NCBI RefSeq assembly: GCF_001578185.1
Contig: NZ_CP011008.1
Location: forward strand, 1,950,001-2,014,000
Direction: 5' to 3'
Source of the DNA: Peribacillus simplex
GTDB lineage: Bacteria > Bacillota > Bacilli > Bacillales > DSM-1321
Length of the DNA stretch: 64,000 nucleotides
The translations under genes were made by a program, and so were the position numbers. Positions within the stretch are counted from its first letter, which is position 1. Each line of letters starts with the position of its first letter. The notes under the pieces are model-generated. The model saw only the letters and a list, made by a program, of their open reading frames with translations. It had not been told where the DNA came from and ran no database searches. Of the stretch, positions 26,566 to 34,356 are shown piece by piece.

Positions 26566-26952
26566 ATGGCCGGAAATAATCAGTTAAATAATGGGGATTG
26601 GGTGCAGGGAAGATCAAGAGATGGCGAACTTATCCATGGTTACATTGAAACGGTAAGCGCGAATCGAGAAATCGTTAAAGTGAATGTGGTGGAAAGTGAC
26701 AATAAAAAAGCGGTCGGGAAATCGATTTCGATTCCGAGTAAATGGACTGAAAAGTTGCCTGATCTAGAAATCAGTAACGAAAGTCATCTTTTGGCATTAA
26801 TTGATTTGGCTTTACTATCTAAGGATGAAACATGGTTTATGGAGTTATCCGGTAAATTGGAATCGATTAAAATCCATCCGAAAATAAATATCAGGAAATC
26901 CGAGTTTCTTATCCCGGGAAATAGAATCGGGAAACTCGATTTAAATAGATGA
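26566..26952 (+). CDS. Small protein with IDEAL-like C-terminal helix region
   Basis: ATG 26566 (MAGNNQLNNGDWVQGRSRDG) follows AAAGGGGTGTTAAAA. The first ~65 residues form a small beta domain (GDWVQGRSRDGELIHGYIETV...). Residues ~72-98 (ESHLLALIDLALLSKDETWFMELSGKL) match the IDEAL domain pattern found in Bacillus proteins. Function is unknown. It sits between the Rrf2 regulator and trxA and is probably co-transcribed with thioredoxin. Confidence 0.6.
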   Translation: MAGNNQLNNGDWVQGRSRDGELIHGYIETVSANREIVKVNVVESDNKKAVGKSISIPSKWTEKLPDLEISNESHLLALIDLALLSKDETWFMELSGKLESIKIHPKINIRKSEFLIPGNRIGKLDLNR

Positions 26953-26999
26953 TGAGTCAAAAACCATAATATATCGGATAATACAAGGAGGCCATGATC

Positions 27000-27314
27000 A
27001 TGACAATAGAACATGTAACAGATGATAATTTTGCTAGTAAAATCAAGGAAGGTTTAGTACTGGTTGATTTTTGGGCACCGTGGTGCGGACCATGTAAAAT
27101 GATTGCCCCAATCCTTAATGAAATTGATGTTGAAATGGGTGATCGGGTTAAGATCGTAAAATTGAATGTGGATGAAAATTCAGCTACGACAAGTGATTAT
27201 GGAGTGATGGGAATTCCGGCCCTTATTCTTTTCAAAGATGGAGAAAAAGTAGATCAAGCAATTGGCTTACAGCCTAAAGAAGCGATTGCGGCATTGATTG
27301 AAAAGCATGCATGA
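27000..27314 (+). CDS. trxA: Thioredoxin
   Basis: The 104-residue protein has the active site WAPWCGPCKMIAP and the cis-Pro loop GIPALILFKDG, a complete thioredoxin. The ATG at 27000 (MTIEHVTDD) is eight bases from AAGGAGG; an ATG two codons earlier is too close. It lies in a redox unit with an Rrf2 regulator and an Old Yellow Enzyme. It is probably an accessory thioredoxin, because the housekeeping trxA of Bacillus has other neighbours. The symbol is by family. Confidence 0.9.
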   Translation: MTIEHVTDDNFASKIKEGLVLVDFWAPWCGPCKMIAPILNEIDVEMGDRVKIVKLNVDENSATTSDYGVMGIPALILFKDGEKVDQAIGLQPKEAIAALIEKHA

Positions 27315-27393
27315 GTAGTATGTGTTAAATAAAAAAAGGACTTATACCGACCAATACCTGTAAAGGGTTGGTAACAAAATGGAGGATTACTAA

Positions 27394-28518
27394 ATGAATT
27401 CTAAATTTACACCATTATTTGATTCGTTCAATCTAGGAAAAGGGATGGAAGTGAAAAATCGGTTGGTGATGGCGCCTATGACAAATTTCTCTTCGAATCC
27501 TGACGGGACTGTAACCGATGCAGAAGTTAACTATTATGAACGTCGGTCTGGCGGGGTAGGCATGGTTATAACAGCTTGCACATACGTGACGGCCAATGGT
27601 AAAGGTTTTCATGGTGAATTTGGCGGAGATACGGATGAAATGATTCCTAGTTTACATCGTTTGGCTTCTGCGATTAAAGCGAAAGGTGCAAAAGCAATTC
27701 TACAAATATTTCATGGCGGCCGTGAGGTTCCACCGGAATTAGTACCAAATGGTGAAGTTGTAAGTGCAGGCAATATTCCGTCGGAAGGCGAAGGGAAACC
27801 TGTTCCACGTCCACTAACTGAAAGAGAAATTGAATCGATCATTCTCGATTTTGGTGAAACCACTCGACGAGCGATTGAAGCTGGTTTTGATGGTGTTGAA
27901 ATTCACGGTGCCAATGGTTATTTACTCCAGCAATTCTTTTCACCGCATTCAAACCGTCGTGAAGACAAGTGGGGCGGATCGCTTGAAAAACGTCTGACTT
28001 TCCCATTAGCGGTTGTGGACGAAGTGAAAAAGGCTGTTGCTGAATATGCCAAAAATCCGTTCATCGTAGGATATCGCTTTTCACCGGAGGAGCCTGAAAC
28101 ACCAGGAATCACCATGGATGATACACTTGCATTGATTGATGGGCTTGTATCAAAAAATATTGATTATCTCCATGTTTCATTAATGGATTTCTGGTCGAAA
28201 GCAAGACGGGGAGTCGAGGCTGACCGACCTCGGATAGAAATTATAAAAGAACGTGTCGGAGATCAAGTTCCTGTCATCGGCGTTGGGTCCATCTATACAG
28301 CGGATGATGCAATCAAAGCACTGCAATCAGGGGTTCCGTTAATCGCATTGGGCCGTGAACTTATAATCGACCCTGAGTGGGTACAAAAAGTGGAACAAGG
28401 CAGGGAAACTGAAATCGTGACAAAAATAAACAAGGATAATCAGCAGCAACTTGATATTCCAGATCCATTATGGCAAGCGATCATCCATTCTCCAGGATGG
28501 TTCCCGGGGATTGAATAG
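27394..28518 (+). CDS. Old Yellow Enzyme family NAD(P)H-dependent flavin oxidoreductase (YqiG-like)
   Basis: The 374-residue FMN barrel has the OYE landmarks: NRLVMAPMTNFSS, LQIFHGGREV (substrate His), VEIHGANGYLLQQFFSPHSN, RREDKWGGSLEKRLTFPL and the phosphate-binding GVGSIYTADDA/LIALGRELIIDP. These enzymes reduce electrophilic enones or quinones. It follows trxA by about 80 bp, with GGAGGATTACTAA before the ATG, and ends at a terminator. With thioredoxin and Rrf2 it suggests a response to electrophile or disulfide stress. Confidence 0.9.
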   Translation: MNSKFTPLFDSFNLGKGMEVKNRLVMAPMTNFSSNPDGTVTDAEVNYYERRSGGVGMVITACTYVTANGKGFHGEFGGDTDEMIPSLHRLASAIKAKGAKAILQIFHGGREVPPELVPNGEVVSAGNIPSEGEGKPVPRPLTEREIESIILDFGETTRRAIEAGFDGVEIHGANGYLLQQFFSPHSNRREDKWGGSLEKRLTFPLAVVDEVKKAVAEYAKNPFIVGYRFSPEEPETPGITMDDTLALIDGLVSKNIDYLHVSLMDFWSKARRGVEADRPRIEIIKERVGDQVPVIGVGSIYTADDAIKALQSGVPLIALGRELIIDPEWVQKVEQGRETEIVTKINKDNQQQLDIPDPLWQAIIHSPGWFPGIE

Positions 28519-28592
28519 GAGTTGTCTCCGTATTAATTAAACGATACTATTTTGTCACAAGAATTCGATAACACTTGGAAAAAGTGAACAAC

Positions 28593-28633
28593 AAAAAGAA
28601 GACCCAGTCATAATGATGATCAGGTCTTCTTTT
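28593..28633. terminator. Bidirectional terminator
   Basis: AAAAAGAAGACC and GGTCTTCTTTTT pair over 12 bp between the ene-reductase gene and the convergent DoxX gene. Confidence 0.8.
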
Positions 28634-28774
28634 TGTTGACATTCACTTCCCCTGCAAAGAGGATGCCGGCATGGTCTGATAAAAAATCGAATGACAGGCT
28701 TTCATGAGGGTCAAATTGTGGAACGGAGTGAGGGCGAATCCACTCCATGTTTTCGTAATGAATAATTTTTCATC

Positions 28775-29173
28775 TTAAAATATAAAGGTATCAAGTGAGT
28801 ATGGTCCAGCTCCGGTTATCGCAACGCCAATCGCCACTGCAAGAATAGCAAGATTATATTCATAACCGTTTTGAGTTGCCCAGTAGCCATTGGCTCCATG
28901 GACTTTAACGATCGCAACGAGCATTGTAAGCGCAATTAATATACCTGCAAAGGGTGTAAGGAGACCTAAAGCAAATAAAGCTCCTCCAATAAACTCTGAA
29001 AGACCAGCAAATAGTGCCATCGTAACTCCTGGCTTCATCCCAATCGAGTCAAACCAGCCTCCTGTACCTTTCAAGCCATGACCGCCAAACCATCCAAATA
29101 ATTTTTGAGCTCCATGTCCAACAAACGATAACCCGATTACTACACGTATAACTAATAAACCTATACCAATCAT
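28775..29173 (-). CDS. DoxX family membrane protein (MhqP-like)
   Basis: The 132-residue protein has four membrane helices and the DoxX motifs LLVIRVVIGLSFVGHGAQKLFGWFGGHG and FAGLSEFIGGALFALGLLTPFAG. In B. subtilis the DoxX protein MhqP is made in response to quinones under MhqR. Here the upstream region carries ATCTC/GAGAT-type palindromes like the MhqR box, which supports an MhqP-like role, but the rest of the mhqNOP operon is absent. The ribosome binding site CAGGAGGCATCATAA precedes the ATG. Confidence 0.85.
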   Translation of the reverse strand: MIGIGLLVIRVVIGLSFVGHGAQKLFGWFGGHGLKGTGGWFDSIGMKPGVTMALFAGLSEFIGGALFALGLLTPFAGILIALTMLVAIVKVHGANGYWATQNGYEYNLAILAVAIGVAITGAGPYSLDTFIF

Positions 29174-29209
29174 TTATGATGCCTCCTGAAATTTTATTTT
29201 GATTATAGA

Positions 29210-29285
29210 TATCTTTAATTCGAGATTTGATTTCAAAAAAAACATGGGTTTTTATCTCGATTTAAAATATCTCTAATTAAAGATA
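29210..29285 (-). promoter_or_regulatory. MhqR-like operators upstream of the DoxX gene
   Basis: TATCTTTAATTCGAGATT (29210-29227) and TATCTCTAATTAAAGATA (29268-29285) are imperfect palindromes. Their half-sites TATCTC/GAGATA resemble the B. subtilis MhqR box TATCTCGAATTCGAGATA. A further half-site TATCTCGA lies at 29253-29260. The assignment is by resemblance. Confidence 0.55.
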
Positions 29286-29518
29286 ATGTAATTTGAGTGT
29301 TTTGTCAACATTTCATTTGAATGATTGCTGTGGGGAAAAGGGAATGAGGTTTCTATATTAAAGGGAGGGGGGATTTAAGTAATTACTCGTGATTTTCACA
29401 CTTTTACTCGTGATAAGTATATGGAATTCAATTTTATTTACGAGGGTGCCGACCTGAAAGTACAATTAAGGAATTATTTAAGAACACATGCCGCTCATTA
29501 CTTAAGATGTTTAAATAA

Positions 29519-29724
29519 TGCTGTTTTCACATACTTTGTTGCTATTTACTAGGTAGTGAGTTGTGGTTGATTTCCCCTCTAGATGCTCGCTTTCCTTGGT
29601 GCGGGCGGTGAGCCTCCTCGGTGGGGTCTCACCTGTCCCGCTGCTCCCGCAGGAGTCTCGCACTTCCGCTCCAATCAACCTAAATAGTTTCGTTTTAAAA
29701 ACAACAATCTTTACGAAAAGAGCC
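29519..29724 (-). mobile_element. Family-2 MITE, copy E (inverted), with target duplication
   Basis: This is the reverse orientation of copies C and F: it starts TGCTGTTTTCACATACTTTG and ends CTTTACGAAAAGAGCC. TTAAATAA flanks both sides (29511-29518 and 29725-29732; the match extends to ATG). The inner ends GTTGATTT and AATCAACC and the core GCGAGACT/CTGCGGGAG motifs are shared. Confidence 0.82.
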
Positions 29725-29732
29725 TTAAATAA

Positions 29733-30070
29733 TGAACATTTGCAATATGATTGGTTTCCCTTATATTAAAGGGTGGAACTAAGGTAGGAAGTCTTTTGAC
29801 TATTAATCCGGTTGGTCCTTCCATCTTAGCTGGATTTCCTATTGTTCTTGTTGTGACAAACTAGAACCGACACACGATGTTAATGTTGAAATGTGTATCC
29901 TTTTTAAATGAAAAACAGGCAGTACGCACGTAGCGTTTGCCTGTTTTCTATATAGAAAGAAAAGGTTATTCTTATGTATTCGAATGGAGAAAGAATCGAA
30001 AAAGGAGAGATTGACCGTTAAAATAAATCATATAATAACATGGGTGGTTATCAATGGGAGATGAACGGGA
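29733..30070. other. Intergenic stretch without a recognised gene
   Basis: I see a short inverted pair GGCAGTACGCA/TGCCTGTTTTC near 29920-29950, which may be a weak terminator. No credible reading frame is present. Confidence 0.4.
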
Positions 30071-30244
30071 TTAAAAACCTGTACCAGTTTTATAAAAAAG
30101 TTCATTATATTTATTTAATAATTGATCAAGTTGCTGGCTATATTCAACGGCAACATGGGAGTTTAAACCATCTTTAGCGACAACCTTGATAAGTTCATTT
30201 CTCTTTAATTCAATCTGTTCGAGAAATTCATTCTTTTTAGCCAT
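30071..30244 (-). CDS. Spo0E-like aspartyl phosphatase (YnzD-like)
   Basis: The 57-residue protein starts at ATG 30244 (MAKKNEFLEQIELKRNEL), after AAAGGAAATATA. SQQLDQLLNKYNEL matches the Spo0E signature SQELDxLI, which dephosphorylates Spo0A~P. B. subtilis has ynzD, a Spo0E-like gene, at the same place between yneF and ccdA, so this is the likely orthologue. It is encoded opposite to ccdA. Its expected effect is to delay sporulation. Confidence 0.85.
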   Translation of the reverse strand: MAKKNEFLEQIELKRNELIKVVAKDGLNSHVAVEYSQQLDQLLNKYNELFYKTGTGF

Positions 30245-30508
30245 TATATTTCCTTTCTGGCCCCAACATTTTTTCATGGTACCCTTTATTTATGTGTTCT
30301 GTTGTAAAATTTGTATGAATATAACAATTATATCGGCTCGGACTAATGAATTCAAATAAGTTAACTTAATGAAAATTAAGCTGTGTCCCCCTTCTCTTTT
30401 AAATGTTTGGCATTTAGTTGTCATGAAATATTCACAGTTCCATAAATGTATTTTTTTATCTTATTTGTTACAATGTTTATAGGTTGACATACATAGGAGT
30501 GAGCTCAT

Positions 30509-31216
30509 TTGAATGATATTAATATGTTTTTAGCTTTTGGGGCGGGCTTCTTGAGTTTTATTTCGCCATGCTGCTTACCGCTATATCCAGCCTTCTTATC
30601 TTATATCACTGGTATGAGTGTTGGTGAAATCAAATCCGAGAACGCCATGCTCCAAAGAAGAAGTATGCTGCATACTTTATTCTTCCTTCTTGGTTTTTCT
30701 CTAGTTTTTATTGCAATTGGTTTTAGTACGACCTTTTTAGGTTCTTTTTTCTCGGATTACAAAGAATTGATTCGTCAGATTGGTGCGATCCTGATTATTA
30801 TTTTTGGATTATTCATTGTAGGGATCTTTCAGCCGAAATCTTTGATGAAAGATAGTCGTTTTGAATTTAAAAACCGACCTAGCGGATATATAGGTTCGAT
30901 TCTTATCGGACTTGCTTTTGCGGCTGGATGGACGCCTTGTGCTGGCCCACTATTGGGTGCTGTCATCTCTTTGGGTGCGACTAACTCTAGCGCTGCCATG
31001 AGTTATATGACTGCCTATATATTAGGCTTTGCCATCCCGTTTTTCATATTATCCTTCTTTGTCGGAAAATTGAAATGGATCAAAAAGTACAGCCAATACA
31101 TCATGAAGATTGGCGGATATTTAATGATTGTAATGGGTGTGATTTTGTTTTTTAATTGGATGACCAAAATAATAGCAGTCCTGTCTAGACTATTCGGTGG
31201 CTTTACGGGGTTTTAG
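30509..31216 (+). CDS. ccdA: Cytochrome c biogenesis protein CcdA
   Basis: CcdA passes reducing power across the membrane for cytochrome c maturation and spore (StoA) disulfide exchange. The 235-residue protein has six membrane helices with the two redox cysteines in [11 protein letters not shown] (helix 1) and [11 protein letters not shown] (helix 4). The start is TTG 30509, seven bases from AGGAGTGAG. As in B. subtilis it is followed by yneI (decayed here) and ccdC. Confidence 0.94.
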   Translation: MNDINMFLAFGAGFLSFISPCCLPLYPAFLSYITGMSVGEIKSENAMLQRRSMLHTLFFLLGFSLVFIAIGFSTTFLGSFFSDYKELIRQIGAILIIIFGLFIVGIFQPKSLMKDSRFEFKNRPSGYIGSILIGLAFAAGWTPCAGPLLGAVISLGATNSSAAMSYMTAYILGFAIPFFILSFFVGKLKWIKKYSQYIMKIGGYLMIVMGVILFFNWMTKIIAVLSRLFGGFTGF

Positions 31217-31248
31217 TCCATAATAAGTTATTTTTTCAAAATTATTCT

Positions 31249-31477
31249 AATGGGAGTTTCCTTGATTAGGTTTTATTGTGCTGTTCGAAATTTGATTCGG
31301 CCTGGTGACGATGGATATTACCATGCCAATCATGAAGAAATTAAGAAGGAAATTTGGGCTGCAAAGGATATAATTATATTCTCGATGGGTCAGCAGAAAA
31401 ATGGTGTTGAAGCTTGGGCGAAAGACTTTTATCGTCAAGCCTTTTGTCGAGAGCAGGGTATAAAATGCCATCAATAG
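31249..31477 (+). pseudogene. yneI: Decayed CheY-like response regulator (yneI)
   Basis: The open frame encodes KDIIIFSMGQQKNGVEAWAKDFYRQAF, which aligns with the CheY-like end KIIMCSAMGQQ...AGAKDFIVKPF. In another frame the segment TMPIMKKL resembles the DITMPEMDG loop just after the phosphorylation site. The N-terminal Asp pair and the phospho-acceptor Asp are not recoverable. B. subtilis has yneI, a CheY-like protein, exactly between ccdA and ccdC. Frameshifts and substitutions show it is dead here. Confidence 0.75.
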
Positions 31478-31601
31478 GTCGCTAAATTAAAAACACGCTC
31501 CTTGTTTATCTCAAATAGGTAATATATACTTTGTTTATTAATTGAAGTCATATATAATTTTTAATGGTACTTACCTATTTTTAATTAAAAGGGATGGTTT
31601 G

Positions 31602-32078
31602 ATGATATATTTATCAACAGGTATAGCGATTGTGATGGCTATGGGTGTTTTCATGTTACGGATGAAAGAAACAAAAAAACCAGTGAACGAAAAGAAAATC
31701 ATCTTACCGCCGCTGTTTATGAGTTCGGGTGCTTTGATGTTTATTTTTCCAATGTTCCGGGTCACTCGATACGAATTATTGGAGGCTCTTGTTGCAGGGA
31801 TGTTGTTTTCCATCCTATTGATTAAAACATCCAAATTCGAAGTTAGAGATGAAAAAATTTATATCCTGCGCTCTAAAGCGTTTATATTCATATTGATTGG
31901 TCTCATGGTGATACGGCTAGTGGCGAAACTGATGCTGGGAAGCACGATTGAAGTCGGCGTCTTGAGTGGTATGTTTTTCTTACTTGCATTTGCTATGATC
32001 GTTCCATGGAGAATTGCCATGCTATACCAATACAAAAAAGTCAAAGCTGCCAGTTTAAGTGGAAGTAATATGGTGTGA
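31602..32078 (+). CDS. ccdC: Cytochrome c biogenesis protein CcdC (YneJ)
   Basis: The 158-residue membrane protein starts at ATG 31602 (MIYLSTGIAIVMAMGVF), after AAAGGGATGG. It has about five hydrophobic segments, and KKIILPPLFMSSGALMFIFP is typical of the CcdC family. CcdC works with CcdA in cytochrome c synthesis in B. subtilis, although it is not strictly required. It follows ccdA and the dead yneI, and ends at a terminator. Confidence 0.9.
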   Translation: MIYLSTGIAIVMAMGVFMLRMKETKKPVNEKKIILPPLFMSSGALMFIFPMFRVTRYELLEALVAGMLFSILLIKTSKFEVRDEKIYILRSKAFIFILIGLMVIRLVAKLMLGSTIEVGVLSGMFFLLAFAMIVPWRIAMLYQYKKVKAASLSGSNMV

Positions 32079-32111
32079 TACATGTAAATAGGATCAAAGG
32101 GATAATCCAGG

Positions 32112-32147
32112 AAACCTGAGTCGATATCATAATGACTCAGGTTTTTT
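32112..32147 (+). terminator. Intrinsic terminator of the ccdA-ccdC unit
   Basis: AACCTGAGTC/GACTCAGGTT form a 10-bp stem followed by TTTTTTGAG. Confidence 0.88.
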
Positions 32148-32232
32148 GAGCTTTTTAAGGCTGAATCATTGGCGCTGGAAGAACCCTAGTGATAACATGG
32201 CTTTAACCACATTTAAAGGAGATGTTGATAAA

Positions 32233-32538
32233 ATGGTAGATGAGGTCATTTTAAATGATGTTCCACTGCATGTTACTGATTTTCTTACTGAAAATGTAAA
32301 GGATTCTGAAGGTAGAGAAATCAGAAAAGTCAGTTTTAATTTCAAGGTTACAAATAGTGAATATCATGATATTACAACACTGCTTTATCAAATGGTATTT
32401 GATCTAAAGATTCCTCAGTCAAACGAGGAATTTCGAGCAGAGATCTTTAACTATGCGACTTCGGTAACGAATCTTTATGAAGAAAATGCCGTAGGGGATT
32501 TTTCACTGGTCTTGCTGGAAGTGAACGATCCGGAATGA
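32233..32538 (+). CDS. DUF3219 family protein (YkvR-like)
   Basis: ATG 32233 (MVDEVILNDVPLHVTDF) follows AAAGGAGATG. The 101-residue protein matches YkvR: VSFNFKVTNSEYHDITTLLYQMVFDLKIP and IFNYATSVTNLYEENAVGDF. Function is unknown. In B. subtilis ykvR is elsewhere, so here the gene has been inserted between ccdC and yneK. Confidence 0.85.
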   Translation: MVDEVILNDVPLHVTDFLTENVKDSEGREIRKVSFNFKVTNSEYHDITTLLYQMVFDLKIPQSNEEFRAEIFNYATSVTNLYEENAVGDFSLVLLEVNDPE

Positions 32539-32618
32539 TTACATTGCCAGTCTTGTAAAGATATGGGTTACTGTCTATAATAATAGTGACGATCATTCTA
32601 TACATATGAGGTGGTACT

Positions 32619-33047
32619 TTGCTTAGTGGATGGTTTTTATGGTTTATTTTATTTTGGGTAGCCCTTTTAATTATATTGATGAGCATAGGTGGCTTTTTCA
32701 TGTTTCGAAAGTTCCTGAAAAGATTCCCCAAAGAAGACGGGAAATCCGATATGGATTGGGAAGAATACTATTTGGACCAAACAAAGCACTTATGGTCAAA
32801 TCAACAAAAGGAATTACTCGAAGATTTAGTGAGCCCTGTACCGGAACTTTTTCGTGATGTAGCACGCCATAAAATTGCGGGGAAAATCGGAGAGTTGGCG
32901 TTAAAGGAAAAAGCGGACGATATTACGGAAGAACTAGTGATACGCGGCTATATCATTGCCACACCAAAACGTGACCATAAATTTTTACAAAAAAAATTAG
33001 CTGAAAGAAAGGTGAATATGGGTCCATATGAACACTTATTCAGCTAA
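32619..33047 (+). CDS. yneK: YneK, DUF2621 membrane-anchored protein
   Basis: TTG 32619 follows GAGGTGGTAC. The 142-residue protein has a single N-terminal helix (WFLWFILFWVALLIILMSIGGFFMF) and a conserved cytoplasmic part: DMDWEEYYLDQTKHLWSN, PVPELFRDVARHKIAGKIGELA and RGYIIATPKRDHKFL. DUF2621 has no assigned function. The position after ccdC agrees with B. subtilis yneK. Confidence 0.9.
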   Translation: MLSGWFLWFILFWVALLIILMSIGGFFMFRKFLKRFPKEDGKSDMDWEEYYLDQTKHLWSNQQKELLEDLVSPVPELFRDVARHKIAGKIGELALKEKADDITEELVIRGYIIATPKRDHKFLQKKLAERKVNMGPYEHLFS

Positions 33048-33053
33048 TGATGA

Positions 33054-33088
33054 AAAGGGTAGACTCTTTTGAGTTTGCCTTTTTTTTA
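33054..33088 (+). terminator. Intrinsic terminator of yneK
   Basis: AAAAGGGTAGACTC TTTT GAGTTTGCCTTTT is followed by more T residues. Confidence 0.75.
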
Positions 33089-33210
33089 TTCTGAATAATT
33101 AAAAAGAATGGGACAGTGTGGTAATAATTAGAACGTTTGTACCCAAGCCATGCTATTCGTTAAATTTTTGATATAATAATAGTATGTAAAAATGAGGACG
33201 GAGTGAAACT

Positions 33211-34356
33211 ATGAAATTTATCCATACGGCTGATTGGCATTTAGGTAAAATCGTTCACGGGGTACATATGACAGATGACCAAAGGCATGCCCTTTTGCAA
33301 TTCATAGAAATTGTCGAAGAAGAAAAACCTGATGCGGTTGTGATTGCCGGTGATCTTTATGATCGTTCGGTTCCACCGACTGAAGCTGTGGAGCTTCTTG
33401 ATGAAATCCTTTATACGATTAATGTGAAAATGAATACACCAATCGTTGCAATATCGGGAAACCATGATTCCGCGGAAAGGCTTGCATTCGGTTCATCATG
33501 GTATCGTCATAGTCAGTTGTACATTCATGGGAAATTGACAAAAACATTCGAGCCGGTTCGCATTAAGGGAGTGAATTTTTATTGTGTTCCATATGCAGAA
33601 CCTGGAACGGTTCGCCATCTTTTTGAAGATGAAAGTATCCATTCCCATCAAGAAGCGATGAAGCGGATAACAGGAATGATTGCAGAGACTTTCAATAAGG
33701 ATGAACCGAATGTCTTCGTAGGACATGCTTTTGTATTAGGCGGAAAAACGAGCGATTCAGAGCGAGTTTTGTCAGTAGGTGGTTCCGGATGTGTTTCATC
33801 AGACTTATTCGATGCGTTCGATTATACGGCACTTGGACATTTACATAGTCCTGACGCGATACGTCATCCTAAGGTGTTTTACTCTGGATCACTATTAAAA
33901 TACTCTTTTTCTGAGGCCAAGCAAAATAAGTCGCTTTCCATTGTCGATATGCAAGAAGATGGTAGCTTCGATATACGCTATCGATCTTTGGCGCCTAAGC
34001 TGGATATGAGGGAAATATTCGGAACGATGGAAGAGTTACTAGATCCCGCTTTTTATCAATTGCAAAAAAAGGATGACTACTTGAAAATAACATTAAATGA
34101 CGAGGGGTCACTCATCGATCCGATTAATCGTTTGCGCCAGATTTACCCGAATGTACTTCATCTGGAACGAAAATGGGATTTGACCGACCTTAGAAGAAAA
34201 AAATCCTTCTCTTCTGTAAAAGATGAACGGAAATCAGAATTGGACTTGTTCGAAACGTTTTATCAAGAAATGACAGATCGGGACTTTGATTCTCAAAAGC
34301 AAGATTTGATGGTTTCGGTAATTGAAGCCGTGAAGAAAGAGGAGGCTTTGAAATGA
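33211..34356 (+). CDS. sbcD: SbcD, nuclease subunit of the SbcCD complex
   Basis: SbcCD cuts hairpins and protein-bound DNA ends. The 381-residue Mre11-like phosphoesterase has all metal motifs: HTADWHLGK, VIAGDLYDR, ISGNHDSAERL, VGHAFV and GHLHSP. The C-terminal part is the capping domain. It overlaps sbcC by four bases (ATGA), so the subunits are translated in a coupled way. The ATG at 33211 follows GGACGGAGTGAAACT. Confidence 0.96.
   Translation: MKFIHTADWHLGKIVHGVHMTDDQRHALLQFIEIVEEEKPDAVVIAGDLYDRSVPPTEAVELLDEILYTINVKMNTPIVAISGNHDSAERLAFGSSWYRHSQLYIHGKLTKTFEPVRIKGVNFYCVPYAEPGTVRHLFEDESIHSHQEAMKRITGMIAETFNKDEPNVFVGHAFVLGGKTSDSERVLSVGGSGCVSSDLFDAFDYTALGHLHSPDAIRHPKVFYSGSLLKYSFSEAKQNKSLSIVDMQEDGSFDIRYRSLAPKLDMREIFGTMEELLDPAFYQLQKKDDYLKITLNDEGSLIDPINRLRQIYPNVLHLERKWDLTDLRRKKSFSSVKDERKSELDLFETFYQEMTDRDFDSQKQDLMVSVIEAVKKEEALK

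Noticed and set aside
30509..31216. Later ATG inside ccdA as start
   Set aside because: TTG 30509 has AGGAGTGAG at the right distance and keeps the first helix with its redox cysteines.
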